From contig SDAL01000001.1 in the NCBI GenBank assembly GCA_004153385.1, forward strand, positions 372,001-436,000: a DNA stretch of 64,000 nucleotides. Reading direction: 5' to 3'. Origin of the DNA: Paracoccaceae bacterium (GTDB lineage: Bacteria > Pseudomonadota > Alphaproteobacteria > Rhodobacterales > Rhodobacteraceae). Positions 44,150-53,925 of the stretch are shown here, one piece after another; position 1 is the stretch's first letter; every line of letters starts with the position of its first letter. Under the pieces are notes generated by a model that did no database searches, was not told where the DNA came from, and saw only the letters and a program-made list of their open reading frames with translations. The position numbers and the translations under genes were made by a program.

Positions 44150-46681
44150 ATGGAGATCGTCGCCCTCACAAGCATCGTCGCCGGCCTATTTCTGGTTGTG
44201 GGATTGTCAGAGCCATTGGCTGACAAGTTACGATTACCTTTCAGCGTTATTCTGGCGATGATGGGCATTCTGATCGGGCTTGGGTCATCGGTGTTTCTGT
44301 CATGGAATTTTGCGAATTCGCTGAATTTCATCGCCGAGAACATCAATAACCTGCCGATCAAGGCCAATGCGTTTTTGTATATATTCCTGCCGATCTTGCT
44401 GTTTCAGGTGACGCTGGGCATGGATATCCGCCGGATGCTGGATGACTGGGTTCCGATCATCCTTATGGCGGTGGTGGCCGTTGTGATGTCCACAGTGCTG
44501 ATCGGGGTGACGCTGAACTGGTTCGGGATCGTGACATTGGCCACGGGGCTGCTTGTTGGGTCTGTTGTGTCGACCACAGATCCATCGGCAGTGGCGAGCA
44601 TTTTCAAATCCCTCTCGGCGCCCAAACGGCTTGCGCGTATCATTGAAGGCGAAAGCCTGTTGAATGATGCGGCCGCAATCGCGCTGTTTGGGTTGTTTGT
44701 GACCTTCACGATGGCCGGCACACCAGAGCCCACGGTGCGCGATGCGCTTGGCACCTTCCCTTATCTGGTGGCAGGGGGCGTGGGTGTGGGCTGGGTCATG
44801 GCGCGGCTTGGTGTGTGGTTGATGTCGTGGATGAACCGGTTCGAACTTGCCCAGATCAGCACCTCGATCGCGCTCCCCTATCTGTCCTATATTCTGACAG
44901 AGCAGCTTTTCAACGCCTCCGGCGTGATTGCGGTGGTTTCGTGCGGGCTTGTGCTGAACTTTACAGGACCCGGACGGATTGACCCCAAGCAGTGGCAGAA
45001 CCTTCGCGAAGTATGGGATATTCTGGCCCATTGGGCAGGGGCGCTGATCTTTATCCTCGCCGCCATTTTGATACCGAAACTGCTTGCCACCGCCTCGTGG
45101 ATCGATCTTGCGTTTGTCGGCGTTGTGGCAGCGGCGGCCATTGTCGCGCGTGCTGCTGTGCTGTTTATCATCCTTCCTGTGCTGACCTTGTTGCGTCTGT
45201 CCCCGCGCATAGAGCGGCCTTATCGCGCGGCCATCTTGTGGGGCGGTCTGCGCGGGGCGGTGACCTTGGCGCTGGCGCTGGCGGTCACGGAAAACACATT
45301 GATACCGGAAGACACCAAACGGGCGGTGGGGATCCTTGCAACCGGTTTCACGTTGTTTACGCTGATCGTTCAGGGCACGACCCTGCGCTGGGTGATTGCA
45401 AAACTGCATCTGGACCGTCTTAGCCCGCTCGATAATGCGTTGTCCAAACAAGTGGTGGCGGTGGCACTGCAAACCGTGCGCGAACTGACGGCGGGGGCCA
45501 GCGAACGCTATGACCTGCCCAAAGATATCGCCCGCTCCGAGGCAAAAACATTTGCCGAGCGTCTGGATCTGGCGGTGGCAGAGGCGGAACGTGAAGAGGG
45601 GATTGCCGACCGTGACCGCATCACCTTGGGTCTGATCGCTTTGGCGGGATACGAACGTGATCTGGTGGATCGCAGCTATGACGGCGCGCTGATGTCTTCC
45701 AAAGTCTATGAGCAGGTGCGCGGTCTGGCCGAGCGGGTACTGGAGGCCACGCGTACCGGCGGGCGCACAGGCTACCGCGAGGTTTACCGGCGTGCGTTGG
45801 GGTTCAACGCATGGTTTCGCATTGGTGTTTTCCTTGATAACCGCACACGGATTTCGCGCCCCTTGGCGGTGCTGACCGCAGACAGATTCGAGTTTCTTCT
45901 TGCGCAGCGGCTTGTGCTGAAAGGATTGCACGGGTTTATCGACGGTCGCATCCGGCGCATTCACCGCAAGCGTGTGGCCGATCTTTTGCACGAATTGGTG
46001 GATCGCCGGATCGAAGCCGTGGAGCAAGCCTTCGAGGCGTTGAAACTGCAGTATCCGGGCTATGCCGAGGAGCTGGAGCGTAAATTCATCCGTCGCACGT
46101 CTCTGCGGCTGGAGTGGCGCGAGATGGACGAATTGTTGGAAGAAGGGTTGATCGGGCCGGAGCTGCACCAGACACTGACGGGGCAGATTTCCCAACGCAT
46201 GGCCAAAGAAGCCGCGCGCCCGAAACTGGATCTGACCCTGCGCCGCGTCGATCTGACCCGTCAGGTCCCGTTGTTCTCCGAGTTGCAGGAAAGCACGGTC
46301 CGGCGGCTGAGCAAGGGGCTTGTCACCCGCTATGCCAGCCCGGGCGAGATCATCCGCCGCAGGACAAGCACGCCCAGATCGGTATTTTTCATTGCAAGCG
46401 GCGCAGTCGAGGTGCGTGGCACCAAGCAGACATACAGGCTTGGTCGGGGGGATATGTTTGGCCAGATGGCGCTTTTGACGGGCAGCAAATATCGCGGCGA
46501 CGTGCAGGCCATCGCGCCCACCACGCTCTTGGTGCTCGACGAGGCGCGATTCATGCGGATGCTGCGCGGTAACAAAAAGATCCGTGCCGCAATCATGGAA
46601 ATGGCGCAGGCGCGCGGATTGAGTGAAAGCGCGCTGGAGGCGTTAAACACCACGATTTCCGGCCCGAAAAATATCCGGTAG
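44150..46681 (+). CDS. Cation/proton antiporter (CPA1/NhaP type) with C-terminal cyclic-nucleotide-binding-type domain
   Basis: An 843-residue antiporter. The first 420 residues hold about 12 membrane segments with the CPA1 motifs FLPILLFQ, VVSTTDPSAVASIFKSL (ion-binding Asp region), GESLLNDAAAIALF and LWGGLRGAVTLALAL. Residues about 430-700 are a long charged helical domain. Residues about 705-810 look like a cyclic-nucleotide-binding fold (VPLFSELQESTVRRLSKGL, VFFIASGAVEVRG, GDMFGQMALLTGSKYRGDVQA). This is the layout of SOS1-like Na+/H+ exchangers. The FGQMALL stretch is close to, but not identical with, the phosphate-binding cassette of cAMP receptors, so ligand binding is uncertain. Confidence 0.88.
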   Translation: MEIVALTSIVAGLFLVVGLSEPLADKLRLPFSVILAMMGILIGLGSSVFLSWNFANSLNFIAENINNLPIKANAFLYIFLPILLFQVTLGMDIRRMLDDWVPIILMAVVAVVMSTVLIGVTLNWFGIVTLATGLLVGSVVSTTDPSAVASIFKSLSAPKRLARIIEGESLLNDAAAIALFGLFVTFTMAGTPEPTVRDALGTFPYLVAGGVGVGWVMARLGVWLMSWMNRFELAQISTSIALPYLSYILTEQLFNASGVIAVVSCGLVLNFTGPGRIDPKQWQNLREVWDILAHWAGALIFILAAILIPKLLATASWIDLAFVGVVAAAAIVARAAVLFIILPVLTLLRLSPRIERPYRAAILWGGLRGAVTLALALAVTENTLIPEDTKRAVGILATGFTLFTLIVQGTTLRWVIAKLHLDRLSPLDNALSKQVVAVALQTVRELTAGASERYDLPKDIARSEAKTFAERLDLAVAEAEREEGIADRDRITLGLIALAGYERDLVDRSYDGALMSSKVYEQVRGLAERVLEATRTGGRTGYREVYRRALGFNAWFRIGVFLDNRTRISRPLAVLTADRFEFLLAQRLVLKGLHGFIDGRIRRIHRKRVADLLHELVDRRIEAVEQAFEALKLQYPGYAEELERKFIRRTSLRLEWREMDELLEEGLIGPELHQTLTGQISQRMAKEAARPKLDLTLRRVDLTRQVPLFSELQESTVRRLSKGLVTRYASPGEIIRRRTSTPRSVFFIASGAVEVRGTKQTYRLGRGDMFGQMALLTGSKYRGDVQAIAPTTLLVLDEARFMRMLRGNKKIRAAIMEMAQARGLSESALEALNTTISGPKNIR

Positions 46682-47628
46682 CGGGAGCGCTAGTGTCGGG
46701 TTTGCCGCATCCGGCAAAATCATGCAGATAGGCCTCGATCCGGGTCATGTCCTCCGCGCGACCAAGAAACAACGCGCAGAATGCAGCAGACCTGTCGGGC
46801 ATGATATGCGAAACCCAGTTGGTGCCGGAAATATGCAAATATGCATAGTCCGCACCGATCGCCTCCGCCTCTTTGCGCCGAAAACCGCCCGTGCGCTGGG
46901 ATGGTGGGTCACGCGATATGACCCAAGCATCTCCGAATGTGAGTTTGGCTGAGAAGATATTGAAAGGGCCTTGGGCGATCCCCCTAGCCGCGGGCTTGTC
47001 CGGCTTCGGCAATATCTGGTGATGTGTCTAACGATCAGCATAAAGAGCCGGAGGCGACCTCCGCTGCATGCCCTATGCTCGGATGAACGAGATAAGGCGC
47101 AGTAAGAGGATACGGTTCCGTGTGCATCCGATTTTGAATGGGTCAGACGCTTTCGGCCGTGGTTCTATAGAACGCTGACTTCCGAATTCACAACGAACAG
47201 TTTTCTCAATTACCCACCATTTGCGCCATCAAGTGGAACCAGATGGTTGCAGGTGGGATTTATACGAAAAAATATTCCGAAGCCATCCATGTTTGATCGC
47301 GTTTTCGCGCAGCCTAGGCACGACGCCGCCCTTGATCTGATCGGGCGACGCCACGGTGCGTTTCAGCAGACTGGGCATGGGTGTTGAAACGCAATATTTC
47401 CGACCGCCGAAGGTCGGATGCATGGGACAAAGGGCGTCCGGAACGCTGCCACGATCCCACACGACAGCCGACGAGGCTGGCTTTGACCCCTGTTTTTTAG
47501 CATAATGATGATACGCTCTTTGCCATGATCAGCATCGGCGATCTCGTGGTGCTGTGATACCGCGGTCCTTTTTTTTATTTACCAATCCGCTTGAAAGAGG
47601 CGTCCTGAACCCAAAATTGCGCGGGACA
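46682..47628. other. Region without a convincing gene
   Basis: About 950 bases between the antiporter and the LysR gene. Frames of up to 139 codons exist on the minus strand (46593-47012, which overlaps the antiporter end, and 47229-47462), but they have poor start signals and match nothing I know. The sequence has lower GC in places and lies next to a decayed transposase fragment further on. Decayed genes are the most likely content. Confidence 0.45.
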
Positions 47629-48492
47629 TCAGTTCTGGTGTTTTGTCATTTGCAGAAGCAAACTGGCAGCTCGCGACGGCTTTTCCACGCAACTCGCCAC
47701 TAGGCCGAAGCGTCGATGCAGCGGCGGATCGAGGCGCACCACGCGCAGCCCCTTGCGCGTCTCCGGCAAGGTTGACGCCGGCACGATGCTGACGCCCACA
47801 GCCTCCCGTACGAGTGCGATCGCGGAAGCCCAATCGCGCACCTCCATACGCACATCCCGCAACGAGATGCCCTTTGCTTCGGCAAGCGAACGCGCGTGGG
47901 TGTGACATCCTCCGGTCGCAAGCACGAATGGTTCGAGAGCAATCTCGCAAAGGCCAAGCGAAGCGCGGCGGCCAAGTCGATGGCCTGCTGGTAGCACGCC
48001 AACCCATTCGTCCTCTCCGATCACGATGGCCGGGCTATCGTCTGCGGGGTTGAGGACCACGCCCAAATCGACCGATCCGGCGTTCAGCCAAACCTCGACC
48101 TCGCGGTCGTCCGTTTCCAGCGCGACGACCTCAATACAGGGATGCAATTTGCGAAAGCGACGCAGCAGGGGCGGCAGCACAGTCGCGAAGACGCTCGGGA
48201 ACGCTGCGATGCGTAAAGAACCAGTTTCCTCTCCCGCCGCTATCAAAGCGTCCTGTCGGATGGCCTCCAGATGCGCGAACGCGGCACGCGCATGATCCAT
48301 CGCTTGCTCACCGAAAGCAGTCAGCTCGACACCGTGGCGCTGGCGTACCAGAAGCTTCACGCCGAGCGTTTCTTCCAGCGCGGCAAGCGCTTGGCTCATG
48401 CCGGATTGGGTTATGCCCACCATTTCGGCCGCAGCCGTGAAACTTCCAGCTTCGGCCACAGCAATTAGGCTTCTGAGTTGCGTGAGATTCAT
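47629..48492 (-). CDS. LysR family transcriptional regulator
   Basis: A 287-residue LysR regulator: N-terminal winged helix (LTQLRSLIAVAEAGSFTAAAEMVGITQSGMSQALAALEE, residues about 3-42), then a type 2 periplasmic-binding fold (VGVLPAGHRLG, VREAVGVSIVPAS). ATG 48492 is at the family start. It is divergent from a glutathione S-transferase gene with about 100 AT-rich bases between, so it probably controls that gene. The inducer is unknown. It lies in a region that appears to have been acquired. Confidence 0.9.
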   Translation of the reverse strand: MNLTQLRSLIAVAEAGSFTAAAEMVGITQSGMSQALAALEETLGVKLLVRQRHGVELTAFGEQAMDHARAAFAHLEAIRQDALIAAGEETGSLRIAAFPSVFATVLPPLLRRFRKLHPCIEVVALETDDREVEVWLNAGSVDLGVVLNPADDSPAIVIGEDEWVGVLPAGHRLGRRASLGLCEIALEPFVLATGGCHTHARSLAEAKGISLRDVRMEVRDWASAIALVREAVGVSIVPASTLPETRKGLRVVRLDPPLHRRFGLVASCVEKPSRAASLLLQMTKHQN

Positions 48493-48594
48493 ATTAGCTG
48501 AACTTATATCACTATTCTTCTGCAGTAATTTTACTTCTTTCCCTATTTGGGCGCAAATGGCTTCAACATCCATTCCTGTAATGTGGAAAGTTCA

Positions 48595-49212
48595 ATGAAG
48601 CTCTATTTTGCGCCCGACACCTGCTCCTTCTCACCCCATATCGTGTTGCAGGAACTCGGGCTGCCTTATGATCTGGTGCGGGTGAACAACCGTTCCAAGC
48701 GCACCTCCGAGGGGGATGACTTCCTCACCATCAACCCCAAAGGTTACGTGGCCGCCCTGCTGCTCGACAGTGGCGAACTCCTGACCGAGGGCCCAGCTAT
48801 GGTTCAGTATCTGGCCGACCTGAGGCCTGAGACGAGGTTGGCGCCGGCAAATGGCACGCTGGCGCGCGTGCGGCTGCAGGAATGGCTCAACTTCATCACC
48901 GGCGAGATCCATTCAGGATCGGCACCGCTGTTTAACAAGGGACTACCGGACGCGGTGCAGATGATGTTCAAGGCCAGACTCTTCAAGCGCTTTGATCTCA
49001 TCCAGACAGAGCTGGAAGGCCAGAGGTTTCTGATGGGGGACGCATTCACGGTAGCAGACGCCTATCTTTTCACTGTGCTAGGCTGGATGCCGGGTTTTTC
49101 CATTGAGCTCGACCGCTGGCCCGCGATCAAAGCATATATCGCACGTATCGCCAGCCGTCCGTCTGTCGCCTCGGCGCAGGCGCGCGAGGTAGAAATCCCG
49201 CCAGCGGAATGA
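48595..49212 (+). CDS. Glutathione S-transferase (bacterial beta class)
   Basis: A 205-residue cytosolic GST conjugating glutathione to electrophiles. The N-terminal thioredoxin-fold part MKLYFAPDTCSFSPHIVLQELGLPYDLVRV has the beta-class Cys10; NPKGYVAALLLDSGELLTEGPAMVQYLAD binds glutathione. The all-helical C-terminal domain ends with FTVADAYLFTVLGW. Start at 48595 follows GGAAAG. Divergent from the LysR regulator. Confidence 0.9.
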   Translation: MKLYFAPDTCSFSPHIVLQELGLPYDLVRVNNRSKRTSEGDDFLTINPKGYVAALLLDSGELLTEGPAMVQYLADLRPETRLAPANGTLARVRLQEWLNFITGEIHSGSAPLFNKGLPDAVQMMFKARLFKRFDLIQTELEGQRFLMGDAFTVADAYLFTVLGWMPGFSIELDRWPAIKAYIARIASRPSVASAQAREVEIPPAE

Positions 49213-49339
49213 CATGCGGTGGGCGGCTCTCACAGCGCCCTGCTTGACGTCATCTGCAAAACGAAACGCTCTGCTTGTATCCGTGTCTTGTTGGTTCCGA
49301 AATGACCTGGCAAAGCGTGTACAAATCTAGGGCCATCTC

Positions 49340-49430
49340 GAAGGATGGCTGGGATCTTGTTCAGCCGGCTCTTCTCATCCACAAGCTGCTTCAGTCGCTT
49401 CATCTCTTGCGGCAGCGTGCCCGCGCCAAG
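49340..49430 (-). mobile_element. Remnant of an IS3-family transposase OrfA
   Basis: Minus-strand frame 49490-49230 contains LPQEMKRLKQLVDEKSRLNKI, which resembles the leucine-zipper end of IS407/ISRj2-type OrfA proteins (LPSEMKRLKQLEDEN-like). Resemblance is lost on both sides: upstream lacks the helix-turn-helix and downstream runs into unrelated sequence. No terminal repeats or OrfB are visible. This is a short decayed relic, marking past transposition in the 46.7-49.6 kb region. Confidence 0.5.
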
Positions 49431-49654
49431 GCGTGTGTAGGGCGTCATCGCATAGCAGACGCCTCGCAAACACTCTTTTGCAAAATCCAACCAATGCCGT
49501 CATCCGGTCCTGTCATTAGGCCGCGACAACCGAAACTCACGCACCAGTTTGTTTTGCGATCAAACGCGGTGTGGCTTGTCTTTTAGCGTAGCGGTTATTA
49601 TGGCGCTCGAAACATCATCAAAACTGTAATCTTGTTTCGAATGGGAGGGGCAAA

Positions 49655-50620
49655 ATGAAATCAATCGCCAGAATATCGCAGTTTGTCGGGAAAACCTTTG
49701 CCGCATGGACCGTGCTGTTTGCCGTTCTGGGCTTTATGCTGCCGGAGGTTTTCAGCCCGCTGACTGCACTGATCGTGCCCCTTTTGGGCATCATCATGTT
49801 CGGCATGGGGCTGACGATTTCCGCCAAGGACTTTTCCGAGGTTGCCAAACGACCGATCCAGGTCGCGATCGGTGTGGTTTCGCAATTCCTGATTATGCCG
49901 CTTATCGCGGTCGCGCTTACAGTGCTGTTTCCGCTGCCACCCGAAGTGGCCGCAGGCGTCATTCTGGTCGGGTGTTGCCCCGGTGGAACGTCGTCCAATG
50001 TCATGACCTATCTGGCCAAAGGGGATCTGGCGCTGTCGGTCGCGTGCACATCCGTGACCACATTGCTGGCACCGGTCATAACGCCGTTTCTGGTGTGGAT
50101 GTTTGCGAGCACCTATTTGCCTGTTGATGCGGGGGCGATGTTCGTGTCGATCCTGAAAATGGTTATCTTGCCGCTGGCGCTGGGGTTTGCTGCGCAACGT
50201 TTTATTCCGCGCCTTGTCGATGCGTCCCTGCCGGCGCTTCCACTGGTAAGCGTGACAGGGATCGTGCTGATTGTGGCGGCGGTCGTCGCCGCCTCCAAGG
50301 GAGCAATTGCGCAATCGGGGCTGATGATTTTTGCGGTGGTCGTGCTGCATAACCTGCTGGGATATGCGATCGGGTATATGGCCGCACGCGTGACGGGGCT
50401 TAGCCTTGCACGCCGCAAGGCTATCGCGATTGAGGTCGGTATGCAGAACTCTGGCCTAGGGGCAGCCCTCGCCAATGCCTATTTCTCGCCGCTGGCGGCG
50501 GTGCCATCGGCCATGTTCAGCGTTTGGCACAATATCTCGGGCGCTTTGGTCGCCAATATCTTGGCGCGCTATAACGAACCGGATGCGGAATTCGGTGCAG
50601 ATGACGCGCCCATGCGCTGA
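49655..50620 (+). CDS. Bile acid:sodium symporter (BASS) family transporter
   Basis: A 321-residue membrane protein with nine or ten hydrophobic segments. The BASS motifs include FGMGLTISAKDFSEVAKRP, VGCCPGGTSSNVMTYLAKGDLALSV (the crossover region) and AIEVGMQNSGLGAALA. Bacterial members carry bile acids, pantothenate/ketopantoate (PanS) or other organic anions with sodium; the substrate here cannot be told. GGGAGGGG precedes the ATG. Single gene, with a terminator shared with the convergent arginase gene. Confidence 0.87.
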   Translation: MKSIARISQFVGKTFAAWTVLFAVLGFMLPEVFSPLTALIVPLLGIIMFGMGLTISAKDFSEVAKRPIQVAIGVVSQFLIMPLIAVALTVLFPLPPEVAAGVILVGCCPGGTSSNVMTYLAKGDLALSVACTSVTTLLAPVITPFLVWMFASTYLPVDAGAMFVSILKMVILPLALGFAAQRFIPRLVDASLPALPLVSVTGIVLIVAAVVAASKGAIAQSGLMIFAVVVLHNLLGYAIGYMAARVTGLSLARRKAIAIEVGMQNSGLGAALANAYFSPLAAVPSAMFSVWHNISGALVANILARYNEPDAEFGADDAPMR

Positions 50621-50651
50621 ACATATCGTCCTGATCGTGGATTGACGCCCC

Positions 50652-50690
50652 CCCCCCACGCGCCGGTTGCAGAAAAGACCGCGTGGGGGG
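50652..50690. terminator. Hairpin between convergent transporter and arginase genes
   Basis: An 11-bp stem (50652-50662 with 50680-50690) including a C run and G run, with a 17-base loop. It lies between the two stop codons; no T tract follows. Confidence 0.6.
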
Positions 50691-50695
50691 ATGGG

Positions 50696-51637
50696 TCAGG
50701 CGCGGCCTGCGTGGCTTAGGGTCGGGCGATCAAACACGCGCCGCCCGAACAGCGATGCAGTCAGATCGACCATCAGCTGCGCCGTTTTGCCCCGGTCATC
50801 CATAAAGGGGTTCAATTCGACCAGATCGAGCGAGGTTACAAGGCCGCTGTCGTGCAACATTTCCATGACCAGATGTGCCTCTCGGAATGTGGCCCCCCCC
50901 GGGACGGTGGTGCCGACCGCAGGCGCGATGCCTGGATCGAGAAAATCCACATCGAGCGAGACATGAAGCATCCCGTTCTGGGCTGCGACCTCTGCCAGAA
51001 AATCGCGCAGCGGCGGGGCGATTCCGGTTTCATCAATGGCGCGCATATCATGGCGGCGCACGGGGCTGTCTTGCAGGGCGGCGCGTTCCTGTGCATCGAC
51101 AGAACGCAGTCCGATCATGCACACATGGGCCGGATCGACGGTATAATCCAACTTTGGAAACCCCTCAAAACTTGGCCGACCGGTCAGATAACCCACAGGG
51201 GTGCCGTGTAAATTTCCCGAACCTGAGGACTGTGGTGTGTGAAAGTCGCTATGCGCATCAAGCCACAGAAGAAACAGCGGGCGGCCCTGCGTGCCCGCAT
51301 GATGGGCCATCCCCGCGACCGACCCCATCGCCAATGCATGATCACCGCCCATAAAGATAGGAAAGCCCAGTTTGGCCGCGTCCTGACCGGCTTGCATCAG
51401 GGTCCGCGTCCATGCCACGGTTTCCGCCATGGCGTGGATCTGCGCATGGGCTGGAGTAACATCCGGCAAAGGTCCCGCCGACAGATTGCCCAGATCGCGC
51501 ACATCGTGGCCCAAATCACGCAAGGTGTCCGCAATACCCGCAACACGATACGCATCCGGCCCCATCAGACACCCGCGCCCCCGTTTGCCGCAATCCACGG
51601 GTGCACCGATCAAAAGAGTATTTTGCGTTGTGGGCAT
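50696..51637 (-). CDS. rocF: Arginase
   Basis: Manganese hydrolase splitting arginine to ornithine and urea. The 313-residue protein has the three metal-binding signatures: MGGDHALAMG, WLDAHSDFHTP and SLDVDFLDPGIAP, and the C-terminal LDLVELNPFMD. GGAG lies about nine bases before ATG 51637. No ornithine-using gene or arginine transporter is adjacent. Agmatinase is less likely because the motif spacing and SSGSGNLHGTPVGYL loop fit arginases. Confidence 0.92.
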   Translation of the reverse strand: MPTTQNTLLIGAPVDCGKRGRGCLMGPDAYRVAGIADTLRDLGHDVRDLGNLSAGPLPDVTPAHAQIHAMAETVAWTRTLMQAGQDAAKLGFPIFMGGDHALAMGSVAGMAHHAGTQGRPLFLLWLDAHSDFHTPQSSGSGNLHGTPVGYLTGRPSFEGFPKLDYTVDPAHVCMIGLRSVDAQERAALQDSPVRRHDMRAIDETGIAPPLRDFLAEVAAQNGMLHVSLDVDFLDPGIAPAVGTTVPGGATFREAHLVMEMLHDSGLVTSLDLVELNPFMDDRGKTAQLMVDLTASLFGRRVFDRPTLSHAGRA

Positions 51638-51759
51638 ATTTCAGGCTCCGCTTCAGGTTGAATACATGCGAAGTGTCGCCGTTTCTGCGGGTGTTTGAAA
51701 GGCCCCATCGGAAATCTGGTATCCCGATGCACGATACGCAAGACATGCGCGGCGTTCGC

Positions 51760-52464
51760 TTAGGCCGGCATGTTTTGTGTGAACACCGGGCTGTTGCTGG
51801 GCGTCGGCAAATCATCGGTGTATTCGATGCGGTTCAGAGCAGATAACAAAGTGTCGGGCTTGGGCGCATTGGCGATATACCGCTGAAGCAAATGGGTAAA
51901 AAATGCCAGATCCTCTTTATGCGCGACCAATCTATCCAGACGCCTTGCCAGATTGTGATGCAAACTGTCATTTTCGAGGTGATGCAATTCGACAGATGCC
52001 AGATTGAGGCACGGCTGCAGCAACGAAAGCAACGCCTCCGCTGCGGTATTCTCCAATGTGCCAAGTGTATGCGCCTCGGTGCGATAGTCCGGCATCAGCA
52101 GCGTCTGCAACTGTCCCAATGCCTGCCGAAAATACACCATTACATGCTGGAAGCCATTCACGCATTTTTGCGCAATCACTTGTAACCCCGCAAGGACCAG
52201 ATAGGGCAATTCAACCGTTTCATGCGCTTTGTCCGATACGCAGGCGGTGAAGTTATCAGGAAGATACTGTATCAAAGACAGATTAAATGCTTTGGTAAAT
52301 GCCTTTTTCAGCGGTTCGGGCTGCCGGAAGATAAGCTGGTTGCTTATATTCGGCATGTTCAGATCAATCCGCTCGGCAAACCATGCACCCGTTTTTTCGT
52401 CACGAAAAAGCTGGATGATAACAGCGCTGGGATCGCTTTGGTCACGCTTTCCATTCGTGGACAT
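51760..52464 (-). CDS. Orphan protein of unknown function
   Basis: A 234-residue protein I cannot assign. It starts MSTNGKRDQSDPSAVIIQLF at ATG 52464 behind a GGAAAT-type site. The first third has beta character (TGAWFAERIDLNMPNISNQ), the rest is helical (LVLAGLQVIAQKCVNGFQHVMVYFRQALGQLQTLL; AEALLSLLQPCLNLASVELHHLEND). No signal peptide and no membrane segment. Codon use looks less GC-biased than the flanking genes and an AT-rich stretch lies upstream, suggesting transfer. It stands alone between arginase and a non-coding region. Confidence 0.6.
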   Translation of the reverse strand: MSTNGKRDQSDPSAVIIQLFRDEKTGAWFAERIDLNMPNISNQLIFRQPEPLKKAFTKAFNLSLIQYLPDNFTACVSDKAHETVELPYLVLAGLQVIAQKCVNGFQHVMVYFRQALGQLQTLLMPDYRTEAHTLGTLENTAAEALLSLLQPCLNLASVELHHLENDSLHHNLARRLDRLVAHKEDLAFFTHLLQRYIANAPKPDTLLSALNRIEYTDDLPTPSNSPVFTQNMPA

Positions 52465-53925
52465 CAAAGGATTTCCTAACGTAAGTAATTTTATTTGTTT
52501 TACTATCATGTGAGGAACAAGGATTAAGGATGGGTTAAGAGCGATGCTGCCTGACTGATAATTTCGGTGCGTCGGGCGGATCTGTCCGACTGGCTGCACC
52601 GAGCCATAAAGATGGGCCGCGCGGTCTTCCTATCTGCCAACGGTTGGGGTGGAGGCTCTCCAGCCAGACCGATTGCATAAAAGAGCCGTGATCGCGTAAG
52701 GCAACGGGAATATGTTTTTCGTAGACCGTCGGGGGGGGGCGGCGCTACTATGATCCCCAAATTCTTTGGCGAAGGCGCGCCTTGGTCGGGCCCGATCAGA
52801 GGATCCAGCCCGAAGATCCCGCACAAAGCGGTGAAATTGATCAGGCCTAGTAAAAGAAATTCCCGATGCCTTTTGCGCAGTTGCGCCGTCAGCCATGTGC
52901 CGGCATGGCCTGATTGGTGCAACGTCTTATCAAGGGGGCTGTTCACCGACAGGTCCATTGACCCAGACAAAACAATTGACCGCCAATACAATCGCTTACT
53001 TGTTTGGCATGGTTGAAGTTCTCAACGATCAGGAGTGATCTGGAATGTGAAATCCGCGCTATTGAGGGGGGGCTTGCCTTGCAATGATTGGATGCATGGT
53101 TACGTGGGGGCGGGATATCCTTTTGAACTGCGGCATTGCCATAAGTGCTCCCGGATATGCCGCCTGCGCCGCAAGGGTAAAGGCCCCGGAATTGCCACTT
53201 GGCTTGAATGGTGCACAACAGCCCTCGATCATGCCTTGCCATCTCGGGGAGGGGGGCGCCACGCGAGCTGTGATGACGGATCGGTGGAGGGGGCTGATGC
53301 CGTGCAGCCATCCCGTGGTCGCCGGCTGCAATCGCTCATTGGCGTCTTGCAGCACGTCGCCGTGCATGTGCCGCTTTTTGTGGCGGCTGTGAAACGGCTC
53401 GGCTACCGGATCCGGAGCGACCAAGGTTCTTTCGTACTTGTCTTATATCTTCCGCGCCCCGCTCCGCACTGGAAGCAGGTGCATCGGGCGGGATTATGGT
53501 CTTGATCCTGATCAGGGCCGGCGCCTTTGCAGGTGCGGTAGGGGGGCGGGCACGCCGGATAGTCCGCCCACAGCTGCTAGGGATGAGGTGTGCAGGTCAA
53601 CGCTGTAGGCATGTCTTGGGCAACGCGGGGCGGGCGAGGGGACCAGTCGGCACGCCAGAAAGATCATCGCCTCCAACCTTTCGGCAGAAAACGATGATAT
53701 GCATGCTCCTGAGTGTAGCACGGGCCTGTATAGCGCGGGCCGAAACGTGGCGACGATACCGCAGGCCCTGCTGTCATAACGGCAGGCCGAGAGGCATATA
53801 CGTCCTTGATCGCGCAGGTGCCGGTGGAAGCTAACCGCCGATTAACTTCGCCATGGGCAAAGCCGCCCCTCTGCCCATCGCAGTGATAAAATCGCGCCAC
53901 CACATCACAGCGTAAACTTGGCCTT
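52465..53925. other. 1.4-kb region without a recognisable gene
   Basis: Frames up to 156 codons are present on both strands but none has a convincing start, family match or codon bias. The minus-strand frame at 52524-52991 contains a hydrophobic LLLGLINFTALCGIFGLDPLIG stretch and is interrupted near a run of nine G (52731-52739); it might be a broken gene. The rest (53.0-53.9 kb) shows only short GC-rich hairpins. Probably degenerate DNA. Confidence 0.45.

Noticed and set aside
46593-47012. 139-codon minus-strand frame overlapping the antiporter end
   Set aside because: Starts at TTG without ribosome site, overlaps the 3' end of a solid gene by 89 bases and matches no family. A decayed gene is possible but cannot be supported.
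53035-53505. 156-codon plus-strand frame in the gene-poor stretch
   Set aside because: No start signal or recognisable motif; Cys- and Arg-rich translation typical of non-coding GC-rich sequence.
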